From JAIVHA01 sp965367295 (lineage in GTDB: Bacteria; Pseudomonadota; Gammaproteobacteria; DSM-19610): DNA of 64,000 bases. Position 1 is the stretch's first letter; each line of letters begins with the position of its first letter. The translations under genes and the position numbers were made by a program. A model generated the notes under the pieces. The model had not been told where the DNA came from and did not search any database. It saw nothing but the letters and a program-made list of their open reading frames with translations. The stretch spans positions 45,037 to 109,036 of the forward strand of contig CBDUHN010000006.1 in the NCBI GenBank assembly GCA_965367295.1. The letters run 5' to 3'. Below, piece by piece: positions 58,617-64,000 of this stretch.

Positions 58617-61600
58617 TCAGGTGACACGGTCCATGGCCTTCCACCGTGCGGCATAGTACAGCACCGGAATCACCAGCAGGGTCAGCACTGTGGATACCAG
58701 GATACCGAAGATCAGGGTGACGGCAAGACCGCTGAAGATGGGATCGTCAAGAATGAAGAAGGCGCCGAGCATGGCGGCGAGCCCGGTCAGGGCGATGGGC
58801 TTGGCACGCACGGCACCGGAACGGATCACGGCCTGCTCGAAGGGCATGCCCTGGCGTACCGATTCGTTGATGAAGTCCACCAGCAGGATGGAATTGCGCA
58901 CGATGATGCCGGCCAGTGCAATCATGCCGATCATGGAAGTGGCGGTGAACTGGGTGCCCAGCAGGGCATGGCCTGGCAGTACGCCGATCACGGTGAGTGG
59001 AATCGGCGCCATGATGACCAGCGGTATCAGGTAGGAGCGGAACTGGGCTACTACCAACAGGTAGATCAGGATCAGGCCGATGGAATAGGCGATGCCCATG
59101 TCACGGAAGGTCTCATAGGTGATCTGCCATTCGCCGTCCCACTTCAGGCCGTATTCATAGGGGTTATCCGGTTGCGCAATGAAGAACTGGCCGATGGGGT
59201 CGGCATGGTCAAACTGGCCAAGTCGCTCCACCAGCTCAAACATGCCGTATAGCGGACTGTCGAGTGCGCCGGCCATGTCGGCGGTGACGTACACCACCGG
59301 CAGCAGGTCCTTGTGATACACCGCATGTTCGCGCCGGCCTTCCTGTACCTGCACCAGTTCCGACAGTGGTACCAGGGAGCCTTCGAGGCCATGGACGCGT
59401 ACGTCGAGCAGGTCATCGAGGTCGCCGCGGGTGGCATTGGAGGTGCGCAGGCGAATCGGTATCGGGTATTTGCCGGCATCACCGTGCAGGTAGCTGACAT
59501 CTTCGCCGCCCAGCGCGGTTCCCAGCGCACTGACCACCGTGGCCTGATCCACACCGAGGCGCGCGGCCTTCTGGCGGTCGATGGCCAGGCGCCATTCCGG
59601 CGCATCGGCCTCGACGCTGTCATCCACGTCGACGATGTCCGGCGTGTCGGTGAATTGCGCGCGAATCTGTTGTGCAGTGCGGATCTGTCCGGCGTAGTCG
59701 AGGCCATAGACCTCGGCCACCAGCGGCGCCATTACCGGCGGACCCGGTGGCACCTCGGCGATCTTTACATTGGCACCGAAGCGGCGGCCGATTTCCTGCA
59801 GTGGTTCGCGGGCGGCTCGGGCGATGTCATGACTCTTGCGGTCGCGGGCATGTTTGTCCACCAGGTTGATCTGGATATCACCGACATTGGCCCCGGTGCG
59901 CAGGTAGTACTGGCGCACCAGGCCGTTGAAATTGATCGGTGAGGCCGTACCGGCATAGAGCTGGTAGTCGGTGACCTCCGGAATGGTGGACAGATAGGCG
60001 CCGAGTTCCGTCAGCACGCGATTGGTTTGTTCCAGGCTGCTGCCCTCCGGCATGTCCACCACTACCTGGAATTCCGACTTGTTGTCGAAGGGCAGCATCT
60101 TGAGGATCACTTGCTGCAACCCGGCGAGGCTCAGCGAGGCGGCGATCAGCAGCAGCATCACCAGTGCCAGCCCGCGTCGCCGGCCGCGGCCTGCATCGCC
60201 GCGCAGGAACGGCCCCATGGTCCGCTGGAAAAAACGCTCCAGAGGACCATCCTGGTCACCGCTGTCCGCGTGCACATGCCGGCCGAGGAAGCGGAATCCG
60301 AGCCAGGGGGTGACCACGAAGGCCACCGCCAGGGAGATCAACATGCCGATACTGGCATTGATGGGAATGGGGCTCATGTACGGTCCCATCAGGCCGGTGA
60401 CGAAGGCCATGGGCAACAGGGCGGCGATGACGGTGAAGGTGGCGAGGATGGTGGGGCCACCCACCTCGTCGACGGCGGCGGGTATCGCTTCACGAAGAGT
60501 CTTGCCGCCCATGGCCAGGTGACGGTGAATGTTCTCCACTACCACGATGGCATCGTCCACCAGGATGCCGATGGAGAAGATCAGCGCGAACAATGACACG
60601 CGGTTGAGGGTGAAACCCCAGGCCCAGGAGGCGAACAGGGTAATGGCCAGCGTCACCACCACGGCGACGCCGACGATCAGCGCCTCGCGCCAGCCCAGCG
60701 CGAGCAGCACCAGCAACACCACCGAGGCGGTGGCGAAGATTAACTTCTTGATCAGGGTCTGGGCCTTGTCGTTGGCGGTGGCGCCATAGTCGCGGGTCAC
60801 CGTGGCTTCGATACCATCGGGAATGAAAATGCCCTGCAGTTGTTCGAAGCGGCTGATCACCTGCTCGGCCACCTGTACGGCGTTGGTGCCCGGCTTCTTG
60901 GCCACCGCCAGGGTCACCGCCGGATACAGGCCGGAGGCTTCAATGTCTTTCGCGGTTGCTGCGGGGCCGAGGCCCATCCACACCAGCTGTTCAGGCTGGT
61001 CGGCACCGCGCCGCACCCGGGCCACATCGGACAGGTACACGGGCGCGCCTTCGTGCAGGCCGATCACCAGGCCCTCGATTTCATCGATGCTGTGAAAGAA
61101 CTCACCGGTCTGTACCGGGATTTCCTGATTGTGTTGTACCACCGCACCGCTACGCTGCACCTGGTTGGCCGCCAGCAACGCCCGGCGCAGATCACCAATG
61201 GCCATCCCGTACCCGGCCAGGCGCTGGGCATCCAGTTCCACCATCACGGTCTGGCCGGGGCCGCCGAGGGTGTAGATGTCGCGAGTGCCGGGTACACGCT
61301 TCAGCTCCGCCTCGACGGTATGGGCCACTCGTTCCAGCTCAAAGGCCCCCTGTTCGGGGTTGGTGGTCCACAGGGTCAGGGTCACGATTGGTACATCGTC
61401 GATACCCTTGGGCTTGATCAACGGCTGGCCTGCGCCCAGGTTGGCTGGCAGCCAGTCCTGTTTCGAGAACATGGCGTTGTAGAGGCGCACAATGGCGCTG
61501 TCCCGTTCCTCACCTACCTCGTATTCGACGGTGAGTACCGCCATGCCGGGGCGGGAGACCGAGTAAATGTGTTTCACGCCCTCGATCTCCGACAGCACCT

Positions 61601-61814
61601 GTTCGGCCGGGGTGGTGATCAGGTGTTCGACCTCCCGTGCGCTGGCGCCGGTGAACGGGATAAAGACATTGGCGAAGGTGACGTTGATCTGCGGTTCTTC
61701 TTCCCGCGGTGTCACCAGCACGGCAAACAGGCCCAGCAGCAGTCCCACCAACGCTAGCAGTGGTGTGATTTCCGAGTCCTGAAAGCGGCGCGCGATAATC
61801 CCTGAGATGCCCAT
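58617..61814 (-). CDS. RND efflux transporter permease subunit
   Basis: A 1065-residue inner-membrane RND pump with two halves of six helices and large periplasmic loops. The TM4 motif FALIFSIGILVDDAIVVVEN has the Asp-Asp pair of proton-coupled HAE-type pumps rather than the CzcA metal pattern. The start MGISGIIARRFQDSEI is placed by homology; the longer frame overlaps the adaptor gene. It follows the adaptor after 10 bases. No outer-membrane factor is encoded nearby. Substrate is unknown. Confidence 0.93.
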   Translation of the reverse strand: MGISGIIARRFQDSEITPLLALVGLLLGLFAVLVTPREEEPQINVTFANVFIPFTGASAREVEHLITTPAEQVLSEIEGVKHIYSVSRPGMAVLTVEYEVGEERDSAIVRLYNAMFSKQDWLPANLGAGQPLIKPKGIDDVPIVTLTLWTTNPEQGAFELERVAHTVEAELKRVPGTRDIYTLGGPGQTVMVELDAQRLAGYGMAIGDLRRALLAANQVQRSGAVVQHNQEIPVQTGEFFHSIDEIEGLVIGLHEGAPVYLSDVARVRRGADQPEQLVWMGLGPAATAKDIEASGLYPAVTLAVAKKPGTNAVQVAEQVISRFEQLQGIFIPDGIEATVTRDYGATANDKAQTLIKKLIFATASVVLLVLLALGWREALIVGVAVVVTLAITLFASWAWGFTLNRVSLFALIFSIGILVDDAIVVVENIHRHLAMGGKTLREAIPAAVDEVGGPTILATFTVIAALLPMAFVTGLMGPYMSPIPINASIGMLISLAVAFVVTPWLGFRFLGRHVHADSGDQDGPLERFFQRTMGPFLRGDAGRGRRRGLALVMLLLIAASLSLAGLQQVILKMLPFDNKSEFQVVVDMPEGSSLEQTNRVLTELGAYLSTIPEVTDYQLYAGTASPINFNGLVRQYYLRTGANVGDIQINLVDKHARDRKSHDIARAAREPLQEIGRRFGANVKIAEVPPGPPVMAPLVAEVYGLDYAGQIRTAQQIRAQFTDTPDIVDVDDSVEADAPEWRLAIDRQKAARLGVDQATVVSALGTALGGEDVSYLHGDAGKYPIPIRLRTSNATRGDLDDLLDVRVHGLEGSLVPLSELVQVQEGRREHAVYHKDLLPVVYVTADMAGALDSPLYGMFELVERLGQFDHADPIGQFFIAQPDNPYEYGLKWDGEWQITYETFRDMGIAYSIGLILIYLLVVAQFRSYLIPLVIMAPIPLTVIGVLPGHALLGTQFTATSMIGMIALAGIIVRNSILLVDFINESVRQGMPFEQAVIRSGAVRAKPIALTGLAAMLGAFFILDDPIFSGLAVTLIFGILVSTVLTLLVIPVLYYAARWKAMDRVT

Positions 61815-61824
61815 AGTGTGCCTG

Positions 61825-62862
61825 TTAGGGTTGTGCGCGTTGTTGTTTGAGGGCGATACCGGCGGCAATGGGGTCCAGCGCGATGGTTTCACCGGCCTCC
61901 AGCCCGGCCAGCACCAGGGTTTCCGCACCACGGGTTTCCCCCAGCCGTAGCTGGCGGAATTGCAGGCGACCGTCGTCCGCCACTACATACACGCCGGTCA
62001 ACTCACTGCGTGCCACCACTGCGGGGGTGGGAATCAGCAGCTGTTCGGTTTCGGCCACGGTGAAGGCCACCTTCAGTAGCATGCCGGGATAGAGTCCGGT
62101 CAGCCCCTCGGGCAGGTTCACGCGCACGCGGAAGCTGTGGCTGCCCGGCTCGGCATAGGGGAATACGGTGACCTCGGTACTTTGCACAGGTGCAGCAGCA
62201 GGGAGCTCGATGCGGGCCGTGGTGAGCCGGCGAATGGGATTGATGAAGGCCTGTGGCACCTGGGTGCTTACCCGCAGGCGGTTCAGTGACAGGCCGGACA
62301 TGAGGGGCTGGCCCACGGTGGCCGTTTCACCGGTTTCCACGTGGCGCTGGGTCACGATGCCGCTGTAGGGGGCTCGCACCAGGGTGTGCTCCAGGCGCTC
62401 CCGGGCCTGGGTCAGCGCCGCCTGGGCAGCCTTCAGGCGTGCCTGGGCAGCCTTGTATTCTGCATCCGCCTTGTCCATGGCGGATTTGGACACCAGGTTC
62501 CGGGCGAATACCTGCTGGATGCGTTCGCGTTCGGCGCTGGTTTCGCTGGTACGGGCCTCGGCCTCGCGCAGATTGGCCTGGGCCCGGTCCACCTCGGCCT
62601 GCTGTTCCGGATTGCGAAACCGCACCAGCACATCACCGGCCTCGACCAGATCATCCACATCGAACAGCACGGCCTCAATGCGGCCGGCGACCTGGGATGA
62701 CACGGTGGCCTGTTGCACGGCTTCCACCGTACCGTCGAAGCGGCGTTCCACGGCGATGGTTTGCGGGGCCACGGTCCGGGTGGCGAAGGGGAGGTCCTGG
62801 GCGGCGAGGCTGGCGGGCAGCAGCAGCGGCAAGCACCTGTACAGGCTGCGTCGGTTCCACAT
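61825..62862 (-). CDS. RND efflux periplasmic adaptor (MFP) subunit
   Basis: A 345-residue membrane-fusion protein with a signal peptide (about 1-21). Lipoyl halves are GRIEAVLFDVDDLVEAGDVL and LVRAPYSGIVTQRHVETGET, with a coiled-coil hairpin between (about 85-150). It forms the bridge between the RND pump and an outer-membrane channel. There is no lipobox. It is first in the adaptor-pump operon. Confidence 0.92.
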   Translation of the reverse strand: MWNRRSLYRCLPLLLPASLAAQDLPFATRTVAPQTIAVERRFDGTVEAVQQATVSSQVAGRIEAVLFDVDDLVEAGDVLVRFRNPEQQAEVDRAQANLREAEARTSETSAERERIQQVFARNLVSKSAMDKADAEYKAAQARLKAAQAALTQARERLEHTLVRAPYSGIVTQRHVETGETATVGQPLMSGLSLNRLRVSTQVPQAFINPIRRLTTARIELPAAAPVQSTEVTVFPYAEPGSHSFRVRVNLPEGLTGLYPGMLLKVAFTVAETEQLLIPTPAVVARSELTGVYVVADDGRLQFRQLRLGETRGAETLVLAGLEAGETIALDPIAAGIALKQQRAQP

Positions 62863-62973
62863 GAGGATCGATTCCCTGATTAGATACAGTTACTACTAAG
62901 GTTGGCGCGTTGCAGAGAATTGCGCAAGGGGGCAAGTAGCATTGCCCCAGGGCCTGGGCCGGGTGGATATGAG

Positions 62974-63003
62974 CTGTAGGTGCGAATTCATTCGCACCTA
63001 CAG
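62974..63003. repeat. dispersed palindrome copy between metF and the MFP gene
   Basis: CTGTAGGTGCGAATTCATTC continues into GCACCTACAG, almost a perfect palindrome of 30 bases with a central mismatch. It is the clearest match to a consensus of the family and lies after the metF stop. Confidence 0.85.
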
Positions 63004-63048
63004 GGGGGATGCCGCCCATACGATTGAGCGTGTTGTATATGCCCCGGG

Positions 63049-63900
63049 CTAGCCGCCCAGGCCCAGATTGCGCCACAGTGCCAGTGTCGGACCGGTCTGG
63101 TTCATGGTGTAGAAATGCAGGCCGGGGGCACCCTCATGCAGCAGCAGGGCGCACATGTCCGTCACCACCTCTTCGCCGAAGGCGCGAATGGAGGCCTTGT
63201 CATCGCCGTAGGCTTCCAGCCGTTTACGGATCCAGCGGGGAATCTCGGCACCACACATGTCGGAGAAGCGCGCCAGCTGGCTGTGGTTGGTGATGGGCAT
63301 GATGCCGGGCACGATGGGCAGGTCCAGGCCCATGCGTTCGCAATCGCCCACAAAGCGGAAGTAGGCGTAGGGATTGTAGAAATACTGGGTGATGGCGCTA
63401 TTGGCGCCCGCTTCCACCTTGCGCTGGAAATTGGCCAGGTCAGCCTGGGCATTTTTCGCCTGCGGATGGAATTCCGGGTAGGCCGCCACCTCGATGGTGA
63501 AATGGTCGCCGGTCTCGCTACGGATAAACTGCACCAGTTCGTTGGCGTAGCGGAATTCGCCCGGATCACGCATGCCCGAGGGGATATCGCCGCGCAGGGC
63601 GACGATGCGGTGCACGCCCTGGTCGATATAACCCTGTAGCAGATTGCGGATGCTGTCACGGGTGGAGCCGACGCAGGACAGGTGGGGCGCGGCGCCATAA
63701 CCGGCCTTGTGGATGTCCACTACGGTGTCGAAGGTGCCCTGCTGGGTGCTACCGCCGGCACCGAAGGTGACCGAGAAAAATTTGGGTTTCAGCTGTCCCA
63801 GTTCGTCGCGTACCTGACGCAGCTTTGCGGCGCCTTCGTCGGTTTTGGGCGGGAAGAATTCGAAGCTGAAGTGCTGATCGTATGCCTGTTGGGTTTTCAT
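63049..63900 (-). CDS. metF: 5,10-methylenetetrahydrofolate reductase
   Basis: A 283-residue FAD-dependent enzyme giving 5-methyl-THF for methionine synthesis. Motifs are FSFEFFPPKTDEGAAKLRQV, FFSVTFGAGGSTQQGT and YFYNPYAYFRFVGDCERMG. The start MKTQQAYDQHFS is chosen by homology; the frame continues 27 codons up. No Shine-Dalgarno sequence is visible (CCTCCCCT precedes it). A small hairpin GGGACA/TGTCCC (63923-63940) stands in the leader. The upstream gene is outside the window. Confidence 0.96.
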   Translation of the reverse strand: MKTQQAYDQHFSFEFFPPKTDEGAAKLRQVRDELGQLKPKFFSVTFGAGGSTQQGTFDTVVDIHKAGYGAAPHLSCVGSTRDSIRNLLQGYIDQGVHRIVALRGDIPSGMRDPGEFRYANELVQFIRSETGDHFTIEVAAYPEFHPQAKNAQADLANFQRKVEAGANSAITQYFYNPYAYFRFVGDCERMGLDLPIVPGIMPITNHSQLARFSDMCGAEIPRWIRKRLEAYGDDKASIRAFGEEVVTDMCALLLHEGAPGLHFYTMNQTGPTLALWRNLGLGG

Positions 63901-64000
63901 AGGGGAGGTCTGTTGGTCACCGGGGACAGGTGTTTGTCCCGCTCTGAGTGTGTTCAGACGCAGGCCAGGCCGGGGGCGCAAAGATGCTGGTGCTCGGTAA

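Noticed and set aside
61815..61931. N-terminal extension of the RND permease
   Set aside because: It overlaps the adaptor gene and has no similarity to RND N-termini, which begin near MGISGIIARRF.
63901..64000. S-adenosylhomocysteine or SAM riboswitch upstream of metF
   Set aside because: Only one small hairpin is seen and the conserved cores of these riboswitches could not be found.
1..64000. CRISPR array, prophage, insertion sequence, tRNA or rRNA
   Set aside because: No regular spaced repeats, transposase or phage genes, or tRNA/rRNA sequence could be seen in any gap; the only repeats are the dispersed palindromes.

Overview
The window looks like chromosome of a GC-rich gammaproteobacterium. 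The products (ribosomal proteins L33 and L28, RadC, CoaBC, Dut, the PilG-to-ChpC chemotaxis-like cluster, PilT/PilU, RuvX, YqgE, RsmE, BioA) are of gammaproteobacterial type. Two blocks match the gene order of two separate Pseudomonas aeruginosa loci: coaBC-dut-algC-argB...pyrE-exonuclease III/Crc homologue, and DUF4426...yggT-proC-yggS-pilT-pilU...pyrC'-pyrB-pyrR-ruvX-yqgE-tonB-gshB-pilGHIJK-chpABC. The insertions, the globin-coupled diguanylate cyclase and the PyrK subunit suggest a non-Pseudomonas lineage, perhaps a sulfur-oxidising or Chromatiales-like bacterium; that placement is inference only.

Layout. 1-8.2 kb: the tail of gamma-glutamyltranspeptidase, a triple-PAS histidine kinase, and a minus-strand operon (ABC ATPase, ABC-2 permease, GldG-like protein, DUF4340 protein, mutM). 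7.1-11.4 kb: globin-coupled diguanylate cyclase, a hydantoinase A without its B subunit, and an EAL-like/HDOD protein. 11.6-22.7 kb: fatty-acid desaturase, rpmB-rpmG, radC, coaBC-dut, a membrane-anchored algC, argB, a DUF4124 protein, a TSUP permease, pyrE and an exonuclease III family gene. 22.7-32.3 kb: AmpG-like permease, a TauE/DsbD-like protein, DUF4426, a dynamin-like GTPase, yggU-yggT-proC-yggS, and the divergent pilT-pilU twitching ATPases. 32.4-43.4 kb: UDP-glucuronate decarboxylase tail to tail with an exostosin-like protein, pyrK, then a compact minus-strand series from gshB through apbE, a NusG-II protein, a Gx transporter, tonB, yqgE, ruvX, pyrR and pyrB to a pseudo-dihydroorotase gene. 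43.7-56.1 kb: the whole Pil-Chp cluster, with a 2105-residue ChpA. 56.4-63.9 kb: rsmE, bioA, an RND permease with its adaptor, and metF.

How the parts relate. Much of the window concerns surface motility and its control: PilT/PilU retract type IV pili, PilG-H-I-J-K/ChpA-B-C signal to them, and c-di-GMP proteins plus a polysaccharide-precursor enzyme lie nearby. Pyrimidine synthesis is represented by pyrB, pyrC', pyrR, pyrK and pyrE. No tRNA, rRNA, CRISPR array, insertion sequence or prophage was seen. A recurring feature is a dispersed palindrome built on a GCGAAT-ATTCGC core. It occurs in seven intergenic regions, twice as an inverted pair like a REPIN, and no RAYT transposase is present. 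I did not find a clear new multi-gene defence or metabolic system. The best leads are the palindrome family, the dynamin-like GTPase, the membrane-sensor AlgC, the Gx/NusG-II/ApbE/TonB arrangement, the UXS/exostosin insertion and the PyrK subunit apart from any PyrD.
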